A program made the translations under genes and the position numbers. This document shows positions 17,522 to 26,930 of a stretch of DNA of 64,000 bases, in pieces (positions within the stretch are counted from its first letter, which is position 1; every line of letters starts with the position of its first letter). Source of the stretch: Scandinavium sp036271055 (GTDB lineage Bacteria > Pseudomonadota > Gammaproteobacteria > Enterobacterales > Enterobacteriaceae); the NCBI RefSeq assembly GCF_036271055.1, contig NZ_DATBBJ010000073.1:186001-250000 (forward strand), read 5' to 3'. The notes below the pieces were generated by a model. The model ran no database searches. It was not told where the DNA came from and was given only the letters and a program-made list of their open reading frames with translations.

Positions 17522-19162
17522 ATGCCTATTTTTTCTGTGTCACGAATATCATTTCTTATACTGATTATCTTAATGCTTTTCATCTATATCTCTAATGCGG
17601 GAGGTTCAGGGGTATCGCTACCCTATAATCTTATGCTTATCTGTTGGGTTGGTGTCATCATTATTTTCCTGTCGCTTGACCAGAAATTAAATGTCTATGC
17701 CAGACCTCAATTTCCATTAATTACAGTAGGCGGAAGTGCTTTAATTATTCCTGGGTTAATTAAATGTCACAATAGTCCCGTCGTTTGGGTCTTGTTGATC
17801 GTATTCTTACTTTGGTATGGTTTATCGTGTTTGGTACTAAAGTCAGAACACAAGCGTTTTATTCTATTATCGATATTTATACTTGCTCTTAATCAGGCGG
17901 CAATCGGGCTTATTCAGTCATTTACACCTAAATTTGCCGCGCACTTGTTTGAATATGACTGGTTACGAAACAACGGGCGGCCGTATGGCATTTTTCAACA
18001 GGTCAATCTGTTTGCCAGTTTCCTGGCATCTGGAATAGGCTGCGGTTTTCTGCTCTTGTTCATGGCCCGAAACCGTGGGCATGTGTTGGGCTGCACGGTT
18101 GGATTGGGACTACTGGCGTTTGCATTAGCACTCAATCAGTCACGCGCAGGGGAGATAGGTGCTGGTGTGGTGGTGTTGGCTCTGGCTGGAGTATATGGAC
18201 GCGAAACACCGAAAAAAACAATAACGGCTCTTGCAGTCATCATCGTTTCATTCGCCGCTGGTGCGTATATCACCCAACACATGATCGTAATGATCAATGG
18301 CCAGCCCTATTTGATGGCGCGTGACTATGATGGTTCCACGTATGAACGCTGGCATATCCTGCAAATTACCTGGCAGATGATCATGCAAAAACCGTGGTTG
18401 GGCTGGGGATACGGCAGCTTTGAATATGAATTTAGTCGATATATGTTGGCTCACCCGACATTACCGCGTGTTAATAACATCATTACACATCCCCACAACG
18501 AACTACTCTACGCGTGGTATCAGGGCGGGATAGTGGCACTGTCAGGTATGCTGGTGCTCTTTATGGGCTGGCTAAAGATAGTCATTCGCGCATGGAAACA
18601 GCAACGTGATGCCGTCGGATATACCCTGTTAATTATTCCGCTGTTAGTACACCTCAATCTGGAATATCCCTTTTACCAGTCCTGGGTGCATTTAGGCTTG
18701 TTCTTACTATTACTGCGGCTGGGTGATTCTGAAAAACAAACCATCGTCAGCAACGTAACACCCCTCGTTCGCGCTACGCGGATGTGCTTTATGCTCAGCG
18801 GTATTTTACTTTTGGCATTTGGTGCAATCAGTTTTTACGCGCAACAACAATTGACATATTTTGAACGCCACCAGTATGAAAATTTTCCGAAACCTTCTCC
18901 TTGGTATTTTTCGACCCAGTTTGAGCGCGCGAAGTTTGATGCGATGACCGCTCTGCTGATTGACTATAACCATACGCATGATGATACCAATCTGGACAAA
19001 TTTATGGCGCAGGCTGAGCAGTGGTCTTTTCGGCACAATGATAAGAATGTTTGGCAAAGCATGTTAATGATTGAGCAGTTTCGTGGTCATACGCAGAAGG
19101 CGGCACAACTGCGAATGCTATACACGCAACTGTTTCTTGTTAGTGCTAAGCGGGATGAATAG
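17522..19162 (+). CDS. PglL-family protein O-oligosaccharyltransferase / O-antigen-ligase-like membrane protein
   Basis: A 546-residue integral membrane protein with about eleven or twelve hydrophobic segments. The stretch GIFQQVNLFASFLASG (about 157-171) matches the PglL-type ligase domain, and a large periplasmic loop containing ITHPHNELLYAWYQGG (about 321-336) is the Wzy_C/WaaL signature with conserved H-x-N. The C-terminal 150 residues resemble the Wzy_C_2 domain of protein ligases. PglL enzymes transfer lipid-linked glycan to serine or threonine of exported proteins, often pilins; WaaL attaches O-antigen to lipid A core. Lying 92 bases after a chaperone-usher adhesin and far from LPS genes, it is more likely a protein glycosyltransferase, but the acceptor is unknown. 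AT-rich like the fimbrial genes. Confidence 0.72.
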   Translation: MPIFSVSRISFLILIILMLFIYISNAGGSGVSLPYNLMLICWVGVIIIFLSLDQKLNVYARPQFPLITVGGSALIIPGLIKCHNSPVVWVLLIVFLLWYGLSCLVLKSEHKRFILLSIFILALNQAAIGLIQSFTPKFAAHLFEYDWLRNNGRPYGIFQQVNLFASFLASGIGCGFLLLFMARNRGHVLGCTVGLGLLAFALALNQSRAGEIGAGVVVLALAGVYGRETPKKTITALAVIIVSFAAGAYITQHMIVMINGQPYLMARDYDGSTYERWHILQITWQMIMQKPWLGWGYGSFEYEFSRYMLAHPTLPRVNNIITHPHNELLYAWYQGGIVALSGMLVLFMGWLKIVIRAWKQQRDAVGYTLLIIPLLVHLNLEYPFYQSWVHLGLFLLLLRLGDSEKQTIVSNVTPLVRATRMCFMLSGILLLAFGAISFYAQQQLTYFERHQYENFPKPSPWYFSTQFERAKFDAMTALLIDYNHTHDDTNLDKFMAQAEQWSFRHNDKNVWQSMLMIEQFRGHTQKAAQLRMLYTQLFLVSAKRDE

Positions 19163-19184
19163 TCGTAGCCCGACCGGGTAATCA

Positions 19185-19213
19185 AAAAACGGCAGAGTCT
19201 CTCTGCCGTTTTT
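19185..19213. terminator. bidirectional terminator between the ligase gene and sapF
   Basis: A thirteen-base stem (AAAAACGGCAGAG / CTCTGCCGTTTTT) with a three-base loop lies between two convergent genes and provides a T-tract in both directions. It marks the right boundary of the fimbrial island. Confidence 0.85.
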
Positions 19214-19235
19214 GTTATTTCAGGTTCTAAATGAT

Positions 19236-20042
19236 TTACCTGTCCTTCCGCCACGCATCCGCCGTCAGCGCCTCACCAAAATGCCCGGCAATCAGACGTT
19301 TGGTTAAGTCGTGCAGCGGGGAGGCGAGCACATCGGCGGTGCTACCGCGCTCGACCACTTCGCCCTGATGCATCACCAATACCTGGTCGCTGATGTGTTT
19401 CATCATCCCGAGATGCTGAGTGACGTAGATATACGAAATCCCTTGTTTCTCCTGCAATTCGAGCATCAGGTTGATGAGCTGCGAGCGCATCGACATATCT
19501 AAAGACGCCAGCGCTTCATCGCAGATAATCACTTTCGGGCGCAGGATCAGCGCGCGGGCCAGCCCCAGACGCTGCTTCTGTCCTGGTGCGAGCATGTGCG
19601 GGTAATAGCTAACGTGATCGGGCAGCAGCCCGACTAAACGCAGAGTGTCGATAATCTGTTTGCGTCGCGCTTCTGCGTCTAAATCGGTGTTCAGGCGCAG
19701 CGGGAAATCGAGAATTTGCGAGATACGCTGGCGCGGGTTAAGCGACGTCGACGGATCCTGGAAAATCATGCGAATGCGCTGGCTGCGGAAGGAATAATCG
19801 CCAAACTCAAGCGGGTGATCGTCAATCAGCAAATCGCCGGTCGTCGGTTCGACCATGCCCGCCAGCATCTTCGCCAGCGTGGATTTACCGGAACCGTTTT
19901 CACCGATCACCGCCAGAGTCTGGCGTTCACGGAGCGTAAAACTCAACGGTTTCACCGCTTCAACCGTCTGGCGATGGAACAGGCCAGTGCGATAGCGAAA
20001 GGTCTTACTCAGATTGCGAACTTCGAGCAGGGTCTCGACCAT
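19236..20042 (-). CDS. sapF: Peptide/putrescine ABC transporter ATP-binding protein SapF
   Basis: A 268-residue ABC ATPase, the same length as E. coli SapF. Walker A is GENGSGKST, the signature is degenerate (LAPGQKQR rather than LSGGQ, as in E. coli SapF), and Walker B is VIICDEALASLD. Last gene of sapABCDF; it begins one base after the sapD stop. The Sap system was linked to antimicrobial-peptide resistance in Salmonella and Haemophilus, while E. coli SapBCDF has been reported to export putrescine; which applies here cannot be told from sequence. Confidence 0.95.
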   Translation of the reverse strand: MVETLLEVRNLSKTFRYRTGLFHRQTVEAVKPLSFTLRERQTLAVIGENGSGKSTLAKMLAGMVEPTTGDLLIDDHPLEFGDYSFRSQRIRMIFQDPSTSLNPRQRISQILDFPLRLNTDLDAEARRKQIIDTLRLVGLLPDHVSYYPHMLAPGQKQRLGLARALILRPKVIICDEALASLDMSMRSQLINLMLELQEKQGISYIYVTQHLGMMKHISDQVLVMHQGEVVERGSTADVLASPLHDLTKRLIAGHFGEALTADAWRKDR

Positions 20043-20043
20043 T

Positions 20044-21036
20044 TCACTCTTTCTCCATGTTCAGCGGGAAATGACAGGCGAACAGATGGTTTTTCGCCCC
20101 GGTCAGCATCGGTCTTTCAATGCATTCGCGCTGCGCGTATGGGCAGCGAGGGCCAAGACGACAGCCAATCGGCAGCGATTCCAGCAGGGGAATGGCGCCT
20201 GGCATGGTGTTGAGGCGGCTTTTATGCGGCATCGAACGGCCAAAGTCTGGCATCGCGCGGATCAGCGCCTGCGTGTATGGGTGATGCGGCATGCTCACCA
20301 GTTCTTCGCTGAATGCGCTTTCCACCGTTTGCCCGCAGTACATCACGTTGATTTTGTCAGCCCATTGGCTGAGCATTTGCAGGTCGTGGCTGATCAGCAA
20401 AATCGTGGTGTTGTTGTTCTGATTGAGTCGCGTGAGCAGGCGGAAAATCTGCGCCTGTGTCGTCGCTTCCATGGCGTTCGTCGGCTCATCGGCAATCAGC
20501 AAACGCGGTTGGTTCGCCAGCGCAATGGCGATCATCACTTTCTGGCACTCGCCGTCGGTCAGTTCATATGGAAAACTGCGCATCGCGTCTTTGTGATCTT
20601 TAATGCCAACGCGGTGCAACAGCTCGATAGCGCGACGTTTGCGCCAGCCGAAGCGCTGCCACCAGCGGCCTTTAAAGGTCCAGCCGGGAATGTTTTGCAT
20701 CAACTGGCGACCAATGCGTTCCGACGGATCAAGACACGACTGCGGCTCCTGAAAAATCATCGACACGTTGTGCCCGACGAGCCTGCGGCGTTCGCGGCTG
20801 GAGAGGCGCAGCAGGTCGATATCATCAAAACGCATACGGTCAGCGGTGACGCGCCAGTTGTCTTTGGTTACGCCGCAAATCGCTTTGGCGATCAGACTTT
20901 TACCGGAGCCGGATTCACCGACCAGACCGCGGATTTCGCCTTCAGCAAGGGTCATGCTGACGCGATCGACCGCTTTCACCCAGCCTTCGCTGGTGCGAAA
21001 TTCAATCGTCAGATTACGAATATCCAGTAATGGCAT
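20044..21036 (-). CDS. sapD: ABC transporter ATP-binding protein SapD
   Basis: A 330-residue ATPase of the oligopeptide/dipeptide (OppD/DppD) type with Walker A GESGSGKS, Walker B LLIADEPTNAM, and the C-terminal cysteine-containing extension (RLGPRCPYAQREC) that in DppD-like proteins holds an iron-sulfur cluster. The signature LTDGECQKV is altered from LSGGQ, as in E. coli SapD. Its start overlaps the sapC stop as TAATG. In E. coli SapD also supports potassium uptake by Trk systems in an ATP-dependent way. Pairs with SapF on the cytoplasmic side. Confidence 0.95.
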   Translation of the reverse strand: MPLLDIRNLTIEFRTSEGWVKAVDRVSMTLAEGEIRGLVGESGSGKSLIAKAICGVTKDNWRVTADRMRFDDIDLLRLSSRERRRLVGHNVSMIFQEPQSCLDPSERIGRQLMQNIPGWTFKGRWWQRFGWRKRRAIELLHRVGIKDHKDAMRSFPYELTDGECQKVMIAIALANQPRLLIADEPTNAMEATTQAQIFRLLTRLNQNNNTTILLISHDLQMLSQWADKINVMYCGQTVESAFSEELVSMPHHPYTQALIRAMPDFGRSMPHKSRLNTMPGAIPLLESLPIGCRLGPRCPYAQRECIERPMLTGAKNHLFACHFPLNMEKE

Positions 21037-21926
21037 TATTGCACCCCCGCGTTGATAGCACGACGGATCCCGTCGCCCAGCAGGTTAACCAACAGTACGC
21101 TGAGCATAATCGCCGCGCCCGGCAACATCACGGTCCACGGGGCGACGTAAATCAGTTCCAGCGCATCGCCGAGCATCGCGCCCCATTCTGGGGAAGGGAG
21201 CTGCGCGCCGAGATCGAGAAAGCCGAGCGCCGCAATATCCAGAATTGCCATCGACAGCGCGCGGGTGATCTCGGTGACCAGGCCCGAAGCAATGTTAGGC
21301 AACACCGCATACCACAAAATATTCAGCGTTGTCGCGCCATCAAGACGGGCCGCCACCACGTAATCTTTTTCCAGTTCGTCATGCACCATACTGTAGACCG
21401 AACGCACCATGCGCGGCAGCAGCGCCAGCCAGACGGCAAACATCGCGTGCAGCAGATGGGGGCCGAAGAAGGCGACGACAATAATTGCCAACAGCAGTGA
21501 CGGAATTGAAAGCAGGGTGTCGAGAATATGGTTCAGCACCGCAGAACGCAGACCGCGCGTAGAACCGGCGAATGCGCCGAGCAGCAGCCCAAATAGCGTT
21601 GCGCCAAGCGTCACGACAAATGCGCCGCCGACGGTAGGGGCCGCACCGCTAAGCAAACGACTCAGCACGTCGCGACCCAGATCGTCAGTCCCAAGGAAGA
21701 ACGACACTTCTCCGTAGCGTGACCACGAAGGCGGCAGCAGCTGATAGCCTAAAAATTGCTGGTCGATACCGTAAGGCGCAAACCAGGTGCCGAAAATACA
21801 CAGCAACGCCAGTCCCGCGCAGCCGTAAAGGCCAATCATCGCCGTGGCATCGCCATAGAATTTACGCCACACGGTGCGGAGAACGCCAGGCGGGCGTTTC
21901 TCCTGATAGACGCTATCGTAAGGCAT
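21036..21926 (-). CDS. sapC: ABC transporter permease SapC
   Basis: A 296-residue inner-membrane permease of the OppC/DppC family, the same length as E. coli SapC and with the same start (MPYDSVYQEKRPPG). About six membrane segments are visible, with an EAA-like cytoplasmic loop (VVAARLDGATTLNILWYAVLP) that contacts the ATPases. It overlaps sapB by 14 bases and sapD by one, so the operon is tightly coupled. Confidence 0.95.
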   Translation of the reverse strand: MPYDSVYQEKRPPGVLRTVWRKFYGDATAMIGLYGCAGLALLCIFGTWFAPYGIDQQFLGYQLLPPSWSRYGEVSFFLGTDDLGRDVLSRLLSGAAPTVGGAFVVTLGATLFGLLLGAFAGSTRGLRSAVLNHILDTLLSIPSLLLAIIVVAFFGPHLLHAMFAVWLALLPRMVRSVYSMVHDELEKDYVVAARLDGATTLNILWYAVLPNIASGLVTEITRALSMAILDIAALGFLDLGAQLPSPEWGAMLGDALELIYVAPWTVMLPGAAIMLSVLLVNLLGDGIRRAINAGVQ

Positions 21927-22878
21927 ACCATTCCTTATGTTTCAGAGGGTTAGCCATTGCACCCACAATATCAGAAAGCACGTTCACAATGATCACCAGC
22001 GCGCCAATCACCATTACACCTGCGGAAATCGCCGCGTAGTCCTGCTGACGAATGGCGTTGATCATCCAGCGGCCTAAACCCGGCCAGCTGAACACCATTT
22101 CGGTGATCATCGCTAGCGTCAGCATGGTGGAAAACTGCAGACCAAGACGGGGGATAACCGGTGGCAGGGCGTTGTGTAAAACATGGCGGCGCAAAATGGT
22201 CAGACGCGAAACGCCGCGCGTTGCCGCCGCTTTCACGTAGTTGGTATCGTAAACGTCGATGGTGCTCAGGCGCATCAGGCGTATCACTTCGGTGGTTGGC
22301 GCAACGGCGAGCGTCAACACCGGCAACACCATGTGGCGCAGGGCACTCATGATCATCTCATCACGCCACGGCGAATCAGACAACCAGGCGTCGATCAGCG
22401 CAAAACCGGTGACGTTTTTCACTTCATACAGCAGATCAAATCGCCCGGAGACGGGCAGCCAGCCCAGAGTCAACGAGAAGAACAACGTCAGCAGCAGTGC
22501 AAGCCAAAAGACGGGAATCGAGAAGCCGACCAGCGCAAGGGCGCTAATGACATTATCCTGCCAGCGAAAACGCGTAATACCGGCCAGCATTCCGACAGGA
22601 ATACCGACCAATAACGCAAAGCCGAAAGCAAGGATGCACAGCTCCATCGTCGCCGGGAACACCTCTTTCAACTGCTCGGAAATCAGTTGTCCGTTGATAC
22701 TGGACACGCCGAAATCCCAGTGCAGCAAACCTTCAAACCAGAACAACCACGCATTCCAGAGAGACGCGCCCTGTAGCGGGGCATGCGGCGTGAAATAGCT
22801 CAGGCTGAAACTGACGAAGGTCAGCAGAAACAGCGTCACCAGCAGTAACAGCAGGCGGCGAAGGGTAAAAATGATCAT
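21913..22878 (-). CDS. sapB: ABC transporter permease SapB
   Basis: A 321-residue inner-membrane permease of the OppB/DppB family, the length of E. coli SapB. It begins MIIFTLRRLLLLLVTLFLLT with the first membrane segment and carries the EAA-like loop VKAAATRGVSRLTILRRHVL. It starts inside the 3' end of sapA (four-base ATGA overlap) and partners SapC in the membrane. Confidence 0.95.
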   Translation of the reverse strand: MIIFTLRRLLLLLVTLFLLTFVSFSLSYFTPHAPLQGASLWNAWLFWFEGLLHWDFGVSSINGQLISEQLKEVFPATMELCILAFGFALLVGIPVGMLAGITRFRWQDNVISALALVGFSIPVFWLALLLTLFFSLTLGWLPVSGRFDLLYEVKNVTGFALIDAWLSDSPWRDEMIMSALRHMVLPVLTLAVAPTTEVIRLMRLSTIDVYDTNYVKAAATRGVSRLTILRRHVLHNALPPVIPRLGLQFSTMLTLAMITEMVFSWPGLGRWMINAIRQQDYAAISAGVMVIGALVIIVNVLSDIVGAMANPLKHKEWYALR

Positions 22879-24524
22879 GGTTTTTTCACCTCTTCTTCTT
22901 TCTCACGCGACACGCCTGCAAACGATGCATTTCCGAACGGGCTTAGCACCAGGCCTTTAATGTCGTAGCGGTAGGCCTGTAAACGCAGGGATGAGGCGAG
23001 CGGCAACACTGGCAACTCTTTAGCCAGCATTTGCTGCGCTTCATCATAGGCCTCAATACGCGAGGCCAGTTGTTGTGACGACAGTGCTTTTTGCAGTACC
23101 TCGTCGAACTCGCGATTACACCAGTGCGCAAAGTTGGTCTGCGATCCGATAGCCGCGCAGCTTAAAAGCGGACGGAAGAAACTGTCAGGATCATTACTGT
23201 CTGTCGCCCAACCGGTGAGGGTCAGGTCGTGATTCATGTCCATCAGACGCGCTTCCTGGAAACGGCCTTCCACCGGCACGATGACCACTTTCACGCCGAT
23301 TTGCGCCATGTCGGCCTGAATCAGTTCGGCGGTTTTCAGTGGGCTCGGGTTCCACGCCTGGGATGTCGTTGGCACCCAAAGGTGCAGAGTCATATTTTCC
23401 AGACCGAGCGCTTTCAGCTGTTCACGCGCTTTTGCCGGATTGTATTCAGTAATTTTAGCTTCATTATCGTAGGCCCACGATGCGCGCGGCAGAATAGACG
23501 CGGCGGTTTCGGCCGTACCGTAATAAATAGACTGCATCAGACGCTGGTTATTGATTGCCAGCGCCAGTGCGTGGCGCACCGCAGGATTATTCATCGGTGG
23601 CTTATCGGTGTTGAACGCCAGATAAGCGATGTTCATGCCGGGGCGTAACGTCATGCGCAAACGCGGGTCGTCACGTAGAATGCTTAACTGACTGGCGGCT
23701 GGCCACGCAAGCACATCGCACTCGCCGGTCAGCAGTTTTGACAAACGCCCGGTGCCGCCAGAGCCTAAATCAACCACTACCTGCGGCATCAGCGGTTCGC
23801 CGCGCCAGAATGTAGGATGGCGTTGCAGTCGGATAAATTGCCCCGCGCGGTATTCATCAAGCTGATAGGGGCCTGTGCCGACTGGCTGACGGTCAATCAA
23901 TTCCTGTTTGCCGATTTTCGTTAGATTCGCTGCATATTCTGCTGACATCACTGACGCGTAATGGGTGGCTAAATGCCAGAGGAACGACGCGTCCGGGCGC
24001 TTGAGGCGGAATTCGACGGTGCGACCATCGAGTTTGCGCACGCTTTCAACACTATCGGCAAACTGCAGGCTGTCGAAATAGGGGAAGTTCGGTCCGTTAA
24101 CGTTATGCCACGGATGGTTGCGATTGAAAATACGCTCGAAAGTAAACACCACGTCGTCGGCGTTAAGCGTGCGCGTCGGTTTGAACCAGGCTGTTTTCTG
24201 AAACGCAACATCGCTGCGCAAATGGAAGCGGTACGTTGCGCCGTTATCCAGCACTTCCCAGCTCTCGGCGAGTTCCGGCACCAGTCGATAGGTGTAAGGA
24301 TCGACATCCAGCAGGCGGTCGTAAATCTGTGCCGCAAGGGTATCGACAATCAGGCCGCTGCCCGCTTTTTGCGGGTTAAAGGTATTCACCTGGCCGCTGA
24401 CGCAGTAGACAAACCCGCTGTCGCGAATGTCGCCATGCGGTGCCAGCGCGGGCGGTGTGGCTGCCGAAGCAGTTCCGCACAGTAACCCCATCACTGCCAG
24501 TAAGGATGATAATTTCAGGCGCAT
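22875..24524 (-). CDS. sapA: Periplasmic solute-binding protein SapA
   Basis: A 549-residue periplasmic binding protein of the peptide-binding (SBP_bac_5) family, against about 547 in E. coli. The ATG at 24524 gives a clean signal peptide (MRLKLSSLLAVMGLLCGTAS, cleaved near SAA); an upstream start at 24554 would bury it. The mature protein begins with the Sap-typical GDIRDSGFVYCVSGQVNTFNP. First gene of the operon. It presents ligands, variously reported as antimicrobial peptides or haem in other species, to the SapBCDF complex. Confidence 0.95.
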   Translation of the reverse strand: MRLKLSSLLAVMGLLCGTASAATPPALAPHGDIRDSGFVYCVSGQVNTFNPQKAGSGLIVDTLAAQIYDRLLDVDPYTYRLVPELAESWEVLDNGATYRFHLRSDVAFQKTAWFKPTRTLNADDVVFTFERIFNRNHPWHNVNGPNFPYFDSLQFADSVESVRKLDGRTVEFRLKRPDASFLWHLATHYASVMSAEYAANLTKIGKQELIDRQPVGTGPYQLDEYRAGQFIRLQRHPTFWRGEPLMPQVVVDLGSGGTGRLSKLLTGECDVLAWPAASQLSILRDDPRLRMTLRPGMNIAYLAFNTDKPPMNNPAVRHALALAINNQRLMQSIYYGTAETAASILPRASWAYDNEAKITEYNPAKAREQLKALGLENMTLHLWVPTTSQAWNPSPLKTAELIQADMAQIGVKVVIVPVEGRFQEARLMDMNHDLTLTGWATDSNDPDSFFRPLLSCAAIGSQTNFAHWCNREFDEVLQKALSSQQLASRIEAYDEAQQMLAKELPVLPLASSLRLQAYRYDIKGLVLSPFGNASFAGVSREKEEEVKKP

Positions 24525-24614
24525 AATTTCTTCATAATTCAGACCGATCTGCAAAGTGTATCGTACTTGGGGCGGCCAGGTACAAAACTCTGCGACCGAC
24601 CGCTGGAAAAGTCA

Positions 24615-26930
24615 TCAATTTAGTGGGGTTAACTCATAGAGCACCAGCGCATTGCTTTCCAGTGAATCGGTGATTTGCCAGTTGTCGTGGAGCAACTCGT
24701 CCCGCGCCGCAAGGGTTGGACGCGCTTTATGCCGCGCCCAGCGCCAGATCTCTTCGTCGGGACCACTGGCGACAGTAAACGCATCCAGCAGGGGGAAAAG
24801 CGCGCCGTTGTGTTGATCATAAAGATGCGATTTGATCCGCCACGCACCGCTCAACCCTTGAAGCTGAACGCGATATTGCTGACGAAAACGCTGAATAAAC
24901 GCTTCTTCGCTGGAAAGCCACGGATTGAACACCACCGTGTTGCGCAGCAAAAGCTGATAGCGTCCTTCGTGGCGCAACAGCAGCAGATTTTTGTCGTTGA
25001 TAAGCACCTCACCGCGCAGGCGCCGCCACAGCCATAACACCCAATAAATCGGGCGCGGCAGGCCGTGGTTGTACTGCAATGCCAGGCTTGAGGTATCCAG
25101 CGTATCGTTCGAGCGGGCTTCCCCTTGTAAACCCGAATTGAGCCAGAAACCCGCCAGCCAGACCTGTTCGGATAAGCCTAATAAATTGTGCATCAGCAAC
25201 GCACCACGGAAAAACCAGCCGTTCGTGGCGCGCGTATTGCCGGTCAGCGTGTTCCATGAGAGTAGCCATAAAGGCAGGGTAATTTGTCGTTGCCGCAAAG
25301 CGCTCTGGATGTGCTTAATTTTCTGCACCGGGTAATTTTCCGTTGAAGCCAGGCGAGCAGGATCGAGTTGTGCTAAATCCAGCAATTCGTTGGCATCAGC
25401 CGGGCAAGCGAGAAAATCGGCTTCTTTTAAAAGGTCAGAGTGAAAAATCGCTTCGTCGGCAATCGGCTGTTGGCTGACGGCAAAACGGTGCCATAACCCC
25501 AATTTTGCTTTTGGCAAAAACTCCCGCAGCACGGCGCGTTGGGTTTGCCAGACGTTTTCCCGCGTCTCACTGCTGGCCTGTGCCGACCAGTGCCAGACAA
25601 ACTGCCAACCCGCTGTGACCTCTGCCGGGAAATGATTGACCGACTGTTTGAGGAAATGGCGCAGCAAATCGGGGCGAGTGGTCAGCCCCGTGTGCAACAG
25701 CACAATCCATTTTTTGTCAGCCACCCAGCTGAAAATCTGATGCAGGTTATACCAGCAGGCGTAGCCCGCCATCAGCGGATCGTCCCAACCACTGGCGAAC
25801 AAACGGCTGCTGAGAAACGGCTCGCTGATGTCGATCCCGTAAATCGGGATTTGCGCGTCAAGCGCCTCCAGTTCGCGGCGCACATCTTCGCGCAGTAAAT
25901 CGTCGAGTTCGCGCAACGTGATCATCACCTGCGCATGTCGCAGTGGGGCGGCACGCGATGACAATTCCCGCAGATCAACGACGCGCTCTTGCTGTTGATG
26001 CAACGTCAGCGGCGACGGCTCCCAGCCATGGGTTTCGGGCTCATTCAGCAGGCTGAATAATTTATCGACCGCAACCGGAAACAGCGCATCGCTGGCGGGT
26101 GTTCGTAGCCTCATATTGGCCGAAGGATTTTGCCGCAGACCGCGAAACTCACGCGGTGTCATATTGTGATGACGGCGAAACAGATCGCTCATCATGCGGG
26201 TGCTGGCGAAACCCTGTTCCAGCGCAATCTGATGCAGCGGACGGTTGGTCAGACGCAGCGCTTCGGCGGCTTTTTCAAGCCGCAGCGTGGTGATGTACTG
26301 CATAAAACTGACGCCGACTTCTTTACGGAACAAACGGGAAAGCCAGGCTTCGGAGACAAATTCTGCCTCGGCGATTTCCGCGAGCGTAATACGGCGAGTA
26401 AAACTGGCGTCAATCCGTTCCACCACGTGTGTGATGCGTTTACTCCAGCCAGGGTTTTCCGGGCGCGAAGGGGTTCGGGCAGGCTGTTGAAAGCGAGTGC
26501 TCAACACCAGCAAAAGTTCGCCAAGCCAGCGATGCGCTTCGAGACGGTAGCGACTCGGGTGGTTAATCAACGTCACCACTAAGAGCTGGCGCAATAAATG
26601 GCGCAATTCATCGCACTGAGGCCAGTTGCCGCTGGTTTCATCGGGAATGTGGTAATCGTGGGCGAAAACGTCATTGTAGAGGCGTGTCAGCCAGTGGCCG
26701 GAAAGCGTCACGCGCAGCGTCGCGTTGGCATGTTCGCTGGAAAGCTGCCAGCGCTGATTGCGGTTGATGACCGTGACGCTGTCCTCGTGAAGCGTTTGGC
26801 GGGCATCCTGTGTCTCAAGCTCCGCGCTGCCTTCCAGCATCCACAGCAGCGTCAGTGCGTTGCTCTCTTCCTGACTGAGCTGGCGCACATCCAGCACTGT
26901 AACTGCAAACTCGCTGCCGCCTGGTTCCAT
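24615..26930 (-). CDS. AraC-family regulator fused to a glycoside-hydrolase-like C-terminal region
   Basis: A 771-residue protein, far longer than a normal AraC regulator (about 300). Residues 1-90 look like a cupin-type sensor (HEDSVTVINRNQRWQL), residues about 165-265 are a complete double helix-turn-helix ending NMTPREFRGL, and about 500 residues follow. That tail contains a barrel-like segment (IPIYGIDISEPFLSSR, then WIVLLHTGL and LPLWLLSWNTL) recalling the GH39-like domains that some AraC-type regulators carry, so it may bind a sugar; catalytic residues are not evident to me. It is divergent from an amidohydrolase-exporter pair 170 bases away, its probable target. The backbone between sapA and psp in E. 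coli has no equivalent. Confidence 0.7.
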   Translation of the reverse strand: MEPGGSEFAVTVLDVRQLSQEESNALTLLWMLEGSAELETQDARQTLHEDSVTVINRNQRWQLSSEHANATLRVTLSGHWLTRLYNDVFAHDYHIPDETSGNWPQCDELRHLLRQLLVVTLINHPSRYRLEAHRWLGELLLVLSTRFQQPARTPSRPENPGWSKRITHVVERIDASFTRRITLAEIAEAEFVSEAWLSRLFRKEVGVSFMQYITTLRLEKAAEALRLTNRPLHQIALEQGFASTRMMSDLFRRHHNMTPREFRGLRQNPSANMRLRTPASDALFPVAVDKLFSLLNEPETHGWEPSPLTLHQQQERVVDLRELSSRAAPLRHAQVMITLRELDDLLREDVRRELEALDAQIPIYGIDISEPFLSSRLFASGWDDPLMAGYACWYNLHQIFSWVADKKWIVLLHTGLTTRPDLLRHFLKQSVNHFPAEVTAGWQFVWHWSAQASSETRENVWQTQRAVLREFLPKAKLGLWHRFAVSQQPIADEAIFHSDLLKEADFLACPADANELLDLAQLDPARLASTENYPVQKIKHIQSALRQRQITLPLWLLSWNTLTGNTRATNGWFFRGALLMHNLLGLSEQVWLAGFWLNSGLQGEARSNDTLDTSSLALQYNHGLPRPIYWVLWLWRRLRGEVLINDKNLLLLRHEGRYQLLLRNTVVFNPWLSSEEAFIQRFRQQYRVQLQGLSGAWRIKSHLYDQHNGALFPLLDAFTVASGPDEEIWRWARHKARPTLAARDELLHDNWQITDSLESNALVLYELTPLN

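Noticed and set aside
20014..21030. Open frame of 338 codons antisense to sapD and sapF
   Set aside because: It shadows two well-supported ABC ATPase genes in another frame; its translation is histidine- and arginine-rich without domain motifs.
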